Source of the DNA: Bacillota bacterium
GTDB lineage: Bacteria; Bacillota; Clostridia; Lachnospirales; Lachnospiraceae
Direction of reading: 5' to 3'
Assembly (NCBI GenBank): GCA_023386315.1
Contig: JAEWJZ010000028.1
Coordinates: 124,001 to 188,000, forward strand
DNA length: 64,000 nucleotides
Part shown: in pieces, positions 30,861 through 38,593 of the stretch
How the letters are laid out: every line of letters begins with the position of its first letter
Numbering within the stretch: the stretch's first letter is position 1
Made by a program: the position numbers and the translations under genes
Notes under the pieces: generated by a model
The model's database searches: none
Told to the model about the DNA's origin: nothing
The model's input: the letters and a program-made list of their open reading frames with translations, nothing else

Positions 30861-32273
30861 ATGATAGATAATCGATTGAAGAAGGAAAAGTTTCGTACAG
30901 ATGAGAAAAAGGCGAACGGGAAGAGGCAGGATGGTAAGATACAGGTTGAGAAGACAATGAATGGGAAGCCGCAAAATGGCAAGGCAGAGATTGGGAAAGC
31001 GCAACCAGGTAAGCCATTTACCCGGACAACACAAAGTGATAAGACACAGACTGGCAAGATGCGGAATGATAAGATAAGAAATGATGAGCGGTCAGGTAAT
31101 AAGATGCATAAGGACAGGGGACAAGGCAATGCATCTCAGTGTCCGGTTTATAGAAGGTGCGGAAGCTGCCAGTTACTTCATCTGCCTTATAAAAAACAGC
31201 TGGAACAGAAACAAAAGAATCTGGAAACGTTGTTAAAGCCATTTTGCCGCCTGGAGTCCATGATGGGAATGAGTGATCCTTATCACTACCGTAATAAGGT
31301 ACATGCTGTATTTGACCACGACAGAAAGGGAAACCCTATTTCTGGTGTTTATGAAGCTAATTCTCATATAGTAGTTCCAGTGGAAAGCTGCCTGATTGAG
31401 GATCAGAAATCAGATGAGATTATTGGGACGATCAGGGGGATGCTTAAATCTTTTAAAATCCGCACTTACGATGAGGATACAGGATATGGCCTGCTGCGTC
31501 ATGTCTTAATCCGCCGTGGTTTTGTGACAGGTGAGATTATGGTTGTGCTTGTGACTGCTTCCCCAATATTTCCTTCAAAGAATAATTTTGTTAAAGCTTT
31601 AAGGGATCGCCATCCGGAAATCACGACAGTGATACAGAACGTGAATAACAGAGGAACCAGTATGGTGCTGGGAGATAAGGAGCATGTACTTTATGGTAAG
31701 GGTTATATAGAAGATGTTCTTTGTGGCTGTCGTTTCCGTATATCTTCTAAGTCCTTTTATCAGGTAAATCCGGTTCAGACAGAGGTCCTTTATAAGAAGG
31801 CTATAGAAGCAGCGGGACTGACCGGAAAAGAGAGGATCGTTGATGCATATTGCGGAATTGGCACAATAGGAATTGTTGCCAGCAGCCATGTAAAAGAAGT
31901 GATTGGTGTGGAATTAAACAAGGATGCGGTTCGTGATGCAATTGAAAATGCAAAAATCAATAATGTAAAGAATGCAAGCTTTTATTGTAATGATGCTGGT
32001 CGGTTTATGGTCAATATGGCAGAATCCGGGGAGCATGTGGACGTTGTGTTTATGGATCCGCCCAGAAGCGGGAGCACCGAAGAGTTTATTGACTCCGTTG
32101 CTGTAATGAGGCCGGATAAAGTGGTATATGTGTCTTGCGGGCCGGAGACATTAGTCAGGGATTTGGAGTATTTTAAGAAAAAGGGATATGAGGCGAAGAA
32201 GGCGTGGGGGGTGGATATGTTTCCTTGGACCACTCATATTGAAACCATATGCTTACTAACCCCCATAAAATAA
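30861..32273 (+). CDS. rlmD: 23S rRNA (uracil-5)-methyltransferase with repetitive N-tail
   Basis: 470 aa. The Fe-S cysteines CPVYRRCGSC begin at about residue 94, instead of near the N-terminus. The methylase core has VDAYCGIGTIGI (AdoMet), FMDPPRSG and the nucleophile in YVSCGPETLVRD. It methylates U1939 (or 747) of 23S rRNA. Residues 18-87 are about fourteen pentapeptides of the pattern xNGKx/QxGKx, strongly basic. ATG 30861 is used; an upstream TTG at 30828 is possible. The prophage is inserted directly after its 3' end. Confidence 0.9.
   Translation: MIDNRLKKEKFRTDEKKANGKRQDGKIQVEKTMNGKPQNGKAEIGKAQPGKPFTRTTQSDKTQTGKMRNDKIRNDERSGNKMHKDRGQGNASQCPVYRRCGSCQLLHLPYKKQLEQKQKNLETLLKPFCRLESMMGMSDPYHYRNKVHAVFDHDRKGNPISGVYEANSHIVVPVESCLIEDQKSDEIIGTIRGMLKSFKIRTYDEDTGYGLLRHVLIRRGFVTGEIMVVLVTASPIFPSKNNFVKALRDRHPEITTVIQNVNNRGTSMVLGDKEHVLYGKGYIEDVLCGCRFRISSKSFYQVNPVQTEVLYKKAIEAAGLTGKERIVDAYCGIGTIGIVASSHVKEVIGVELNKDAVRDAIENAKINNVKNASFYCNDAGRFMVNMAESGEHVDVVFMDPPRSGSTEEFIDSVAVMRPDKVVYVSCGPETLVRDLEYFKKKGYEAKKAWGVDMFPWTTHIETICLLTPIK
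30912..31121 (+). repeat. 15-bp coding minisatellite in rlmD
   Basis: Fourteen units of five codons: ANGKR, QDGKI, QVEKT, MNGKP, QNGKA, EIGKA, QPGKP, FTRTT, QSDKT, QTGKM, RNDKI, RNDER, SGNKM, HKDRG. Most have Lys at position 4 and Gly/Asp at 3. Confidence 0.8.
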
Positions 32274-32295
32274 GGATTTAATCGGTTTTGTATAC

Positions 32296-32354
32296 TGACA
32301 ACCGCAGGCAATGACAACCATTTGACAACCAAATTTTCACGCGTTGTCAAATGG
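32296..32354. promoter_or_regulatory. attL arm-type sites
   Basis: TGACAACC occurs as direct copies at 32296, 32312 and 32323, and GTTGTCA inverted at 32343; the last two form a perfect 12-bp inverted repeat CCATTTGACAAC/GTTGTCAAATGG overlapping the int stop. Clustered short repeats beside int are typical of integrase arm-binding sites. Confidence 0.6.
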
Positions 32355-33618
32355 AAGCTGCCTTTTCGAATATATCAACGCTCTTTGAAGCCATGGTATC
32401 AGTCACATGTACATAGGTCTGCAATGTGGTACTTATGTTTGAATGCCCCAGGCGCGCTTGTACGTCCTTTACGTCAGCCCCGTTCTCTATAAGCATCGTA
32501 GCGTGGGTGTGCCGCAACGAATGGTAGTCAAAGGCAAGCTTTAATTCATTGTGAATTACTCGGCTGCAGTATTTAAATGAATCTGTGCTTACATATTCTC
32601 CATTATCCCGTACGCATACCATTTCAACTTTTTTCAAGGGGCATTCAATGCTGCGCTCAACCGGTATGATCCGGTGAATGGTATTCCCCTTTTCGTCTTT
32701 CTCTGGTTTAAGACAATGATCTATATAATATTCGCCGTATAGAAGCCTATTCTTCTTCTGCGCTGCCTTTGCGTGCTTCAGTGCATTGTAAAGCGTCTCA
32801 CCAAATTTTATTGTACGATTTGAGCTTTCTGTTTTAGGCGTGGAAAAATACCATGCTGATTTTTCTTCTTTTTTTCCTTTTTGTTCCATTACTTTTCTAA
32901 CATCAACACCATAATTCCTTTTGAGTATTGTCTTATTCACAGTTATTGTCCAGTTATCCATGTCAACATCTTCCCATGTCAATCCGAACGCTTCGCTGAT
33001 CCTTAAACCGGTATAATATCCAATCATAAGAGGCAGATAAAAAACATTTCCCTGCGGGAACCGTTCGATAATGCTTCTGAACTCTTCCGGCGCAATAATG
33101 TAACGTTCCTTCGGCTTGCGCTCAAATTTAGGCATTCTGGCGCGCTCACATGGGTTTTCTTTTATGTATCCCAACGGTTCTATTGCATACTCATAGGCAG
33201 CTGACAACACAGAAAGTATCCCGACAACTGATGATTTCGAAAGCCCTTGTATTTTAAGCCTGTTTATATATTCTTGCACAGGAGCAGATGATAAAGCTTT
33301 TAATTTGTATTGCCCGAATTGCGGTTTTAAATGGTTTTCGATAAGCTGAATATACGCAAGTTGAGTATTATATTTTAAATTTGTCTTGCAGTAATTGTCA
33401 AACCAATAATCCAAATAATCCGAGACACTCAATTCTGACGGAGTAAATGACTGACCGGAATTGTTATACTCATTCATGGCTTGATTTCCGGCCCTTAATG
33501 CCTCTGCTTTTGTCTTGAATCCCCCTTTTGATATAGATTTTCTTTTCCCTTCTATTTTGGCAGCCTCAAAACTATATTGCCAAGTTGTTCCCCTTTTTCT
33601 GGTCCTTAATTCTCCCAT
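32347..33618 (-). CDS. int: Tyrosine integrase
   Basis: 423 aa. N-terminal arm-binding domain ([20 protein letters not shown]...), SAM-like core-binding domain ([20 protein letters not shown]), and catalytic domain with Arg in [25 protein letters not shown], and [17 protein letters not shown] supplying His and the nucleophilic Tyr. AAGGAGG precedes the start. It catalyses integration into and excision from the rlmD site. Confidence 0.95.
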   Translation of the reverse strand: MGELRTRKRGTTWQYSFEAAKIEGKRKSISKGGFKTKAEALRAGNQAMNEYNNSGQSFTPSELSVSDYLDYWFDNYCKTNLKYNTQLAYIQLIENHLKPQFGQYKLKALSSAPVQEYINRLKIQGLSKSSVVGILSVLSAAYEYAIEPLGYIKENPCERARMPKFERKPKERYIIAPEEFRSIIERFPQGNVFYLPLMIGYYTGLRISEAFGLTWEDVDMDNWTITVNKTILKRNYGVDVRKVMEQKGKKEEKSAWYFSTPKTESSNRTIKFGETLYNALKHAKAAQKKNRLLYGEYYIDHCLKPEKDEKGNTIHRIIPVERSIECPLKKVEMVCVRDNGEYVSTDSFKYCSRVIHNELKLAFDYHSLRHTHATMLIENGADVKDVQARLGHSNISTTLQTYVHVTDTMASKSVDIFEKAASI

Positions 33619-33662
33619 GATAATTCCTCCTTAATTTTTTGCACAAAAAATACGCCATACCT

Positions 33663-33691
33663 TTGACAGATTGGCGCATCAGTGATACAAT
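33663..33691 (+). promoter_or_regulatory. Consensus promoter facing right between int and lysogeny gene
   Basis: TTGACA, exactly 17 bp, TACAAT: among the best promoters in the window, yet no rightward gene follows; only a terminator at 33743-33776. Confidence 0.7.
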
Positions 33692-33697
33692 GAGTTT

Positions 33698-33776
33698 GCA
33701 AAAGTCTTGTATCTGGCGCACGTCAGGTATGATATATAAAATCCGTTCCGGTTACCAGCCGGGCGGTTTTTATTAT
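33698..33776 (+). ncRNA. Candidate ~75-nt prophage small RNA
   Basis: Bounded by the promoter at 33663-33691 and the terminator stem CCG-CCGG/CCGG-CGG with TTTTTATTAT at 33743-33776. It has no ORF of note. It contains TTGTATC, inverted relative to GATACAA in the promoter. The 3' end abuts the stop of the leftward gene ending 33779. Not a known family to me. Confidence 0.45.
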
Positions 33777-33778
33777 AT

Positions 33779-34687
33779 TTAGTTTATCTCGTCTATATCT
33801 AAGGAATATCCCAATACTTCACCTACGCTTGTAACCTTTCCTTTCAACGTAACAGATTGCCCTATTGTCATGCCTGACACTTTGTCCTTTTGGTCATCAT
33901 CTTTTATATTGCATTGTATGCCAATAAGGTTAAATTCTTCATCGTCTGGATCAAGCGATATATACTTCCCATCAGAATCGATATTTCTTAACTTACCGGT
34001 AATTTCAACATACTGATCTTTGTATTTCTCACTCGCATTTAAAGCGTTAGAATTTAAATCCGCTACCATATCAGCTACACTATAAGAAGCGTATTCGATT
34101 TTCTCTTTTGCGGTTTCTGTCATGTTTGATGATTTCTTTTTTGACTGATCTGAACTGGATTGTATTCCGTTTATATTATTTTGATAATCTGCCATTGCTT
34201 CATTTACTTGATTCATAGATGATTTATAATTGTTGTAAGGCACATAATACCATGTACCACATAAAATCAAAGCCATAATAGTAAAAAATATTCGATTATT
34301 TAAGGTTGATTTTCTCTTATACCAAATCAAAAATAAACCAATAGGAGCGCAGCAGAAAAACATTGACAATATAATAAACCACCATCGCTCATAAAACTTC
34401 AGGTCTTCCGCTCTCTTTTCGACAATATTGATACCATCATTATTTTCTTGTATTAATTCTACGGTGCGTAATATTTTCTCGTTTGCTTTTTTATTAAATT
34501 CAAATCTGTCAGCCTTATTATTGTTATGCACAAAATCAATATATCCCAATTCACCAAAAGCTGCATACATATAATCTATTCTCTTTAAATCGTCATAATC
34601 TATTTTCTTTTTGTTTCCTGCGAAAGATATTATATTGCTTTCTTTTTTGCCTACATACAACTCTTGCGAGGTCCCTTTTATACTCAT
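33779..34687 (-). CDS. Lysogeny-region membrane protein with OB-fold
   Basis: 302 aa. The N-terminal ~85 residues look like a PH-like/SHOCT-associated domain; two membrane helices at about 102-120 and 128-147 (WWFIILSMFFCCAPIGLFLI); the C-terminal ~100 residues (YASYSVADMVADLNSNALNA... VEITGKL ... VTLKGKVTSVGE) form a tRNA_anti-like OB domain. Such proteins sit between int and the repressor in many Firmicute prophages; superinfection exclusion is possible but unproven. AAGGGG lies before the start. Confidence 0.7.
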   Translation of the reverse strand: MSIKGTSQELYVGKKESNIISFAGNKKKIDYDDLKRIDYMYAAFGELGYIDFVHNNNKADRFEFNKKANEKILRTVELIQENNDGINIVEKRAEDLKFYERWWFIILSMFFCCAPIGLFLIWYKRKSTLNNRIFFTIMALILCGTWYYVPYNNYKSSMNQVNEAMADYQNNINGIQSSSDQSKKKSSNMTETAKEKIEYASYSVADMVADLNSNALNASEKYKDQYVEITGKLRNIDSDGKYISLDPDDEEFNLIGIQCNIKDDDQKDKVSGMTIGQSVTLKGKVTSVGEVLGYSLDIDEIN

Positions 34688-34703
34688 ATTCTTACCCCTT
34701 GTC

Positions 34704-35111
34704 TTATTTCTTTTTCTTCTCCCGCATGATTTCCACCTGCTTCATGGCGTTTTCCAATGTAAGAGCAAGCACAGCAAGCGATTTTTGGTCAATCTTTTCC
34801 CCTTTGTAATAGAGGGGGCTTGTATCCTTGTCGTTAATATCCCCGATTACTGCTTCTAATTTTTTGGCAATGTCAAGATCATCTATCGGCTTCATATCAG
34901 ATTCATCATTAATTTCAGTTTCTTTTCCTGTAAGTAAATAATCTACAGTTACATTAAAATAATCAGCAATCTTCTGCAATGTTTCGGCTTTTGGAGTACT
35001 TCTCCCTGCTTTCCAGTTGCTCAATGCAGTTTGCGTTACTCCGGCTTTCTTAGCCACTTCATAAGAAGTTACGCCATATTTTTGTAGAAGTTGCTTAAAT
35101 ATTTCGTACAT
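34704..35111 (-). CDS. CI-type prophage repressor (XRE)
   Basis: 135 aa. N-terminal helix-turn-helix YEVAKKAGVTQTALSNWKAG, then a linker and a short helical C-terminus (KSLAVLALTLENAMKQVEIM) rather than a LexA-type peptidase, so SOS self-cleavage is not expected. It is divergent from the Cro gene and nearly shares its recognition region. AAAGGAG precedes ATG 35111. It probably represses the rightward promoter at 35166. Confidence 0.9.
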   Translation of the reverse strand: MYEIFKQLLQKYGVTSYEVAKKAGVTQTALSNWKAGRSTPKAETLQKIADYFNVTVDYLLTGKETEINDESDMKPIDDLDIAKKLEAVIGDINDKDTSPLYYKGEKIDQKSLAVLALTLENAMKQVEIMREKKKK

Positions 35112-35139
35112 TTTTGTGCTCCTTTCACAAAGATAGAGT

Positions 35140-35303
35140 ACTTTCGAAAAAGTTAGTAAAATCTATTGACTACTAACTTGCAATGGTGTATTATTTACTT
35201 ACGCAAACAAAAGCAAGCGTAAAAAATAATTACGATTGCGATATACTATCTTTTAAAACGTGGTAGTTTTGATTTAGAAAGTATATCACATTTCGAAAGT
35301 AAT
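35140..35303. promoter_or_regulatory. CI/Cro operator region
   Basis: The 222-bp intergenic region holds TTTCGAAA-containing sites at 35140-35153 and 35290-35303, an inverted repeat GTTAGTA/TACTAAC (35152-35158, 35171-35177) that overlaps the rightward -35, and TTACGC/GCGTAA (35199-35204, 35217-35222). Confidence 0.6.
35166..35194 (+). promoter_or_regulatory. Rightward early promoter (PR)
   Basis: TTGACT, 17-bp spacer, TATTAT; overlapped by the GTTAGTA inverted repeat. Confidence 0.65.
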
Positions 35304-35333
35304 TGCAAGCATTAAATGAAAGGAGGTGTATTA

Positions 35334-35519
35334 ATGTACGAAAAATACCTTGCTCTCTTAAAAAAAACAGGAGAGTCAACGTATAGAGTATCCAAGGCTA
35401 CGGGGGTGCAGCAATCCACTTTAAGCAATTGGAAGTCTGGAAGAAGTACTCCAAAAACAGAGAAATTAAAGAAACTTGCCGATCATTTTGGTGTTTCTAT
35501 TGAGTATTTTCTTGAATAA
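35334..35519 (+). CDS. Cro-like XRE regulator
   Basis: 61 aa, only a helix-turn-helix: YRVSKATGVQQSTLSNWKSG. Its sequence parallels the CI protein nearly end to end (YEKYLALLKK vs YEIFKQLLQK, RSTPKTEKLKKLADHFGVSI vs RSTPKAETLQKIADYFNVTV), so both should read the same operators. ATG 35334 follows AAAGGAGGTG. Confidence 0.88.
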   Translation: MYEKYLALLKKTGESTYRVSKATGVQQSTLSNWKSGRSTPKTEKLKKLADHFGVSIEYFLE

Positions 35520-35553
35520 CTACATAACAGCACATTGAAAAGGAGGATATTGT

Positions 35554-36348
35554 TTGAACGAATTAAAGATTTTTGAAAATGCTGAATTTGGTCAGGTAAG
35601 AACAGTTGAAATTGATGGTAAACCGTATTTCTGCGGTAGCGATATTGCTAAGGCTCTTGGATATTCAAATGCAAATGACGCTATGGGAAGACATTGCAGG
35701 GCTATCGTAAAACGCGACACCCCTATTAGCGGAAAAATACAGAAGATTAATTTTATTCCAGAAGGAGATATCTACCGCCTAATAACTCACAGTAAGCTAC
35801 CATCAGCCGAAAAGTTTGAATCATGGGTATTTGATGAAGTGCTTCCTTCTATTCGCAAACATGGCATGTACGCCATTGATGAACTGATAAACAATCCAGA
35901 CCTTGCTATTCAGGCATTAACAGCCTTGAAAGATGAACGGGAAAAGAATCGTGCATTAAGTGAGGAAGTGAACGTTAAAAATCAGCTTATTGGTGAGCTT
36001 AAACCGAAAGCGGATTACATGGACCGGATTCTTAAAAACTCAGGGCTTGTGACCATCACTCAGATAGCAAAAGATTACGGAATGAGCGGTCAGGCAATGA
36101 ACGATTTACTACATAATTTGAAAGTGCAGTATAAGCAAAGTAACCAATGGCTTTTATACAGAGATTACCAGGGTTGCGGATATACCCATTCTCACACCAT
36201 CAACTATGAGCACTCAGACGGCAGACCGGACGTGAAGATGAACACCAAATGGACACAGAAAGGAAGATTGTTCCTGTATCAGTTACTTAAATCAAACGGT
36301 GTTATTCCAACAATAGAAAGGAGAGATTTCGATGGTAGAGCCATATAA
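35554..36348 (+). CDS. Phage antirepressor (BRO-N/KilA-C)
   Basis: 264 aa. BRO-N domain (VRTVEIDGKPYFCGSDIAKALGY ... FESWVFDEVLPSIRKHG, residues 14-105), a coiled linker, and a C-terminal KilAC/ANT DNA-binding domain (VTITQIAKDYGMSGQAMNDLL ... WTQKGRLFLYQLL). The start is TTG with AGGAGGATA upstream. These proteins antagonise CI or act in early gene control. Confidence 0.88.
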   Translation: MNELKIFENAEFGQVRTVEIDGKPYFCGSDIAKALGYSNANDAMGRHCRAIVKRDTPISGKIQKINFIPEGDIYRLITHSKLPSAEKFESWVFDEVLPSIRKHGMYAIDELINNPDLAIQALTALKDEREKNRALSEEVNVKNQLIGELKPKADYMDRILKNSGLVTITQIAKDYGMSGQAMNDLLHNLKVQYKQSNQWLLYRDYQGCGYTHSHTINYEHSDGRPDVKMNTKWTQKGRLFLYQLLKSNGVIPTIERRDFDGRAI

Positions 36349-36529
36349 GCCACTTTATACAGTAAAGGAAGCGTCAGAAATATTGATGGTAAATGCGGAT
36401 ACAGTACGCGATTTTATCAAGAAAGGCAAGATTAAAGCCTTGAAGCTCGGAGCTATGAAGATCAGGGGAACCGACCTGGAAGCGTTTATAGAAAATTATG
36501 AGCCAGTGCAGAAAGGACCGCAGGCATGA
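36332..36529 (+). CDS. xis: Excisionase-like helix-turn-helix protein
   Basis: 65 aa, MerR/AlpA-type winged helix: LYTVKEASEILMVNADTVRD then FIKKGKIKALKLGAMKIRGT. Family members assist the integrase in excision or act as small regulators. It overlaps the antirepressor end by 17 nt. Confidence 0.75.
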   Translation: MVEPYKPLYTVKEASEILMVNADTVRDFIKKGKIKALKLGAMKIRGTDLEAFIENYEPVQKGPQA

Positions 36530-36762
36530 TAAACGTCACAACCGGAATAGACCTTGCTCCACTGCAGAAAGAGTTATTCACCCGGCGCACACGCCCATCT
36601 TACATAATCATGAGCGAAGAAACAATCGAATCCATAAAACGTAAGTATCCAACGGTTGAACCGGTAGGACTTCCGAAGGGTCTCACTTGCGAAGCTCTTT
36701 GCGGTATCCCCGTAGCCACCTGTAACGCGGTCCCGTATGGATTCATTGATATTAAAGATTAA
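36526..36762 (+). CDS. Early phage protein, unknown
   Basis: 78 aa, starting in the ATGA overlap of the excisionase stop. Segment SYIIMSEETIESIKRKYPTV and GLTCEALCGIPVATCNAVPY; no family recognised. Coding is supported by tight packing and a ribosome site inside the preceding gene. Confidence 0.65.
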   Translation: MINVTTGIDLAPLQKELFTRRTRPSYIIMSEETIESIKRKYPTVEPVGLPKGLTCEALCGIPVATCNAVPYGFIDIKD

Positions 36763-36776
36763 GGAGGAAAGCAACC

Positions 36777-37088
36777 GTGACAGTAGAACAGATTGCGATA
36801 AGGCAAGAAGTGAGACAGCTTCTTAATGAAGCGGGAGTTAACAAAAACACCTTGAAAGACATGGTGAAAGAGGTTTTACAAGAAGAAATACAGAAAGCGT
36901 GTGTTCAGGCAATGCATGAAAAAGACGTAGATTCAATGGTGCATAATGCTATGAATAGAGATTTTAACAGGGTTGTAAGAGACACAACAAAAGAAGTCAT
37001 AAAGGAACGCTGCACATCTATTTTCAACCGCATGATAATTTCTGTTGACATTACAGACAAAGACGGCACAAGCAGTATAACGAGGTAG
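36777..37088 (+). CDS. Early phage protein, helical, unknown
   Basis: 103 aa from GTG 36777 (AAGGAGG 10 nt upstream). Mostly charged helix (QEVRQLLNEAGVNKNTLKDM, VKEVLQEEIQKA). No family recognised. Confidence 0.6.
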   Translation: MTVEQIAIRQEVRQLLNEAGVNKNTLKDMVKEVLQEEIQKACVQAMHEKDVDSMVHNAMNRDFNRVVRDTTKEVIKERCTSIFNRMIISVDITDKDGTSSITR

Positions 37089-37114
37089 CTAAGTCAAATT
37101 AAGGAGGTATCGCA

Positions 37115-37291
37115 ATGTTTAAGTTTAAAAAATTGAGAAACGGTTTTTCCATTAGCCGAAAGGTTAAAGGCAATATTACTCCACAGCCAGTGATCAGATA
37201 TTTTTCGGATTATCAGATAGTGAGATTTTTTATAGGCGTGGCAACGTATGACATTAAGATTCCATTCTTGCCAACGGCCTATGTTGATTAA
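37115..37291 (+). CDS. 58-aa basic early protein
   Basis: MFKFKKLRNGFSISRKVKGN begins the product, which is basic at the N-terminus and beta-prone at the C-terminus. AAGGAGGT lies 7 nt before the ATG, so it is a good small gene. Unknown function. Confidence 0.6.
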   Translation: MFKFKKLRNGFSISRKVKGNITPQPVIRYFSDYQIVRFFIGVATYDIKIPFLPTAYVD

Positions 37292-37310
37292 CTGATAAGG
37301 AGGATTAACC

Positions 37311-37445
37311 ATGGGAGAGAAGTTTTGGGCGCGCTTATGGCGCAGAGAATGTGAACGCAGAGATTTCTTTGAAAGTATGTCAAGGGCCGAGGGTATTGTA
37401 ATTGTTTTACTGGTCGGCGCGCTGGTGTTAGCACTGGCGAGATAG
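37311..37445 (+). CDS. 44-aa single-pass membrane peptide
   Basis: MGEKFWARLWRRECERRDFF then a membrane helix GIVIVLLVGALVLALAR. AAGGAGG precedes the start. Positive-inside rule places the N-terminus in the cytosol. Confidence 0.6.
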   Translation: MGEKFWARLWRRECERRDFFESMSRAEGIVIVLLVGALVLALAR

Positions 37446-37453
37446 GAGGGGAT

Positions 37454-37771
37454 ATGGATAGAAAAGTATTTGCAACAGTCAACACAATAGCCATTGCGGT
37501 ATTGGCTTTAATGGGAATCGGCGCATGTGTAAGCGGTTTATTCTCGCTGGTTGGCTTTGTCGTGTATGTTATCGCTTGCGCTATCTGGTGCGCTTGCAAT
37601 GCAAAGATATTTCAAATGGCTGGAGTAATCCAGGTTATCGAGACACGGGCGATTCGTGGCGTTGGAAAATCAGAAGAAGATCCGGTTAGATCGGTTTTAC
37701 AGTATTGGGATTTTGATGGAACGTTGCTTGCTGAAAAAGATCCATGCGCGGAGGAGGCAGACGATAAATGA
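37454..37771 (+). CDS. Two-helix membrane protein
   Basis: 105 aa; hydrophobic helices at about 10-28 and 32-50, then an acidic cytosolic tail ending EEADDK. GGAGGG precedes the start. It overlaps the next gene by ATGA. Confidence 0.6.
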   Translation: MDRKVFATVNTIAIAVLALMGIGACVSGLFSLVGFVVYVIACAIWCACNAKIFQMAGVIQVIETRAIRGVGKSEEDPVRSVLQYWDFDGTLLAEKDPCAEEADDK

Positions 37772-38178
37772 GCAAACCATGGTACTACACAATAGGTTAT
37801 CCGGTAAAGGTATTCTGGAAAGAAGAATGGAAAAACGGGATCATTACCAATGGATATCGCCATGAAGACGGAATCATAAACACAGTAATTGAGAGCGGAG
37901 AAAAGATATGGTTTCCAGAGGCAAGAAAGAATGAATTTCTTAAACCAAGTCTTCCAGATGATAACCCATGGATTCCAGTAGGCGAGCAATGGCCCGCAGG
38001 AAATCAGTATCAAAAAGTATGGATCACTGAAAAATGTCCAGCCGGTATACATACCATCAAAGGGATTTGGTGTCACAACCAGTTTAAAAATGCTAACGGT
38101 ATGCCAATGAAATTTGAAGCAATAGCGTGGAAACCGTATATTTCACCAGAACCATATAAGGAGGCTGATAAACAATGA
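37768..38178 (+). CDS. Phage protein, unknown, Trp-rich
   Basis: 136 aa, aromatic beta-rich (GYPVKVFWKEEWKNGIITNG; IWCHNQFKNANGMPMKFEAI). SH3-like features are possible. It is coupled to neighbours by ATGA-type overlaps. Confidence 0.55.
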   Translation: MSKPWYYTIGYPVKVFWKEEWKNGIITNGYRHEDGIINTVIESGEKIWFPEARKNEFLKPSLPDDNPWIPVGEQWPAGNQYQKVWITEKCPAGIHTIKGIWCHNQFKNANGMPMKFEAIAWKPYISPEPYKEADKQ

Positions 38179-38438
38179 ACAATGTTAGGTGCCTTGCTTG
38201 TAAAGAGCCTTGCACTGATTTCAGTAAAAATTGCATTGCCTGTATGGCTGAACGTGTGATGTGGAGAAGGGTAGAAGATTATATCATTTCATGCAATTAC
38301 ACCTGGACTTGCGAAGGTTTAAAACACGATTACCAGAATTACTACATGAAAGGCGCTTATTGCAGCCACACATTTCTTGACATTGTAAAGCACAACGAAG
38401 CCGAGTGTAAATTTTTATTTTGTGAGGTTAAATCATGA
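38175..38438 (+). CDS. Cys-rich phage protein
   Basis: 87 aa with a treble-clef-like N-terminus (CLACKEPCTDFSKNCIACMA) and two further Cys/His near the C-terminus. Probably zinc binding. Unknown role. Confidence 0.6.
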   Translation: MNNVRCLACKEPCTDFSKNCIACMAERVMWRRVEDYIISCNYTWTCEGLKHDYQNYYMKGAYCSHTFLDIVKHNEAECKFLFCEVKS

Positions 38439-38593
38439 GGAAAAACAAAACCAACCGCGCCGGATCAGCCGCAGGCTTAAGCCAGTATCCCTGGCAGAAC
38501 GGCGGAAAAAGAAAAATGCCAAAGGGTGTTGGCGCACCGATTGGCAGATGGAACTTTAAAAACCAGAACATTTTCATTTTAATACAGAGGTGA
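38435..38593 (+). CDS. 52-aa basic phage protein
   Basis: MRKNKTNRAGSAAGLSQYPW then a Gly/Lys-rich part. The start overlaps the previous stop (TCATGA) and the stop overlaps the GTG of the HNH gene, which supports translation. Confidence 0.55.
   Translation: MRKNKTNRAGSAAGLSQYPWQNGGKRKMPKGVGAPIGRWNFKNQNIFILIQR

Noticed and set aside
32296..32330. TGACAACC repeats as a mini CRISPR array
   Set aside because: Units are 8 bp with 3-8 bp spacing, far too short for repeats/spacers; integrase arm sites explain them better. No CRISPR array seen anywhere in the window.
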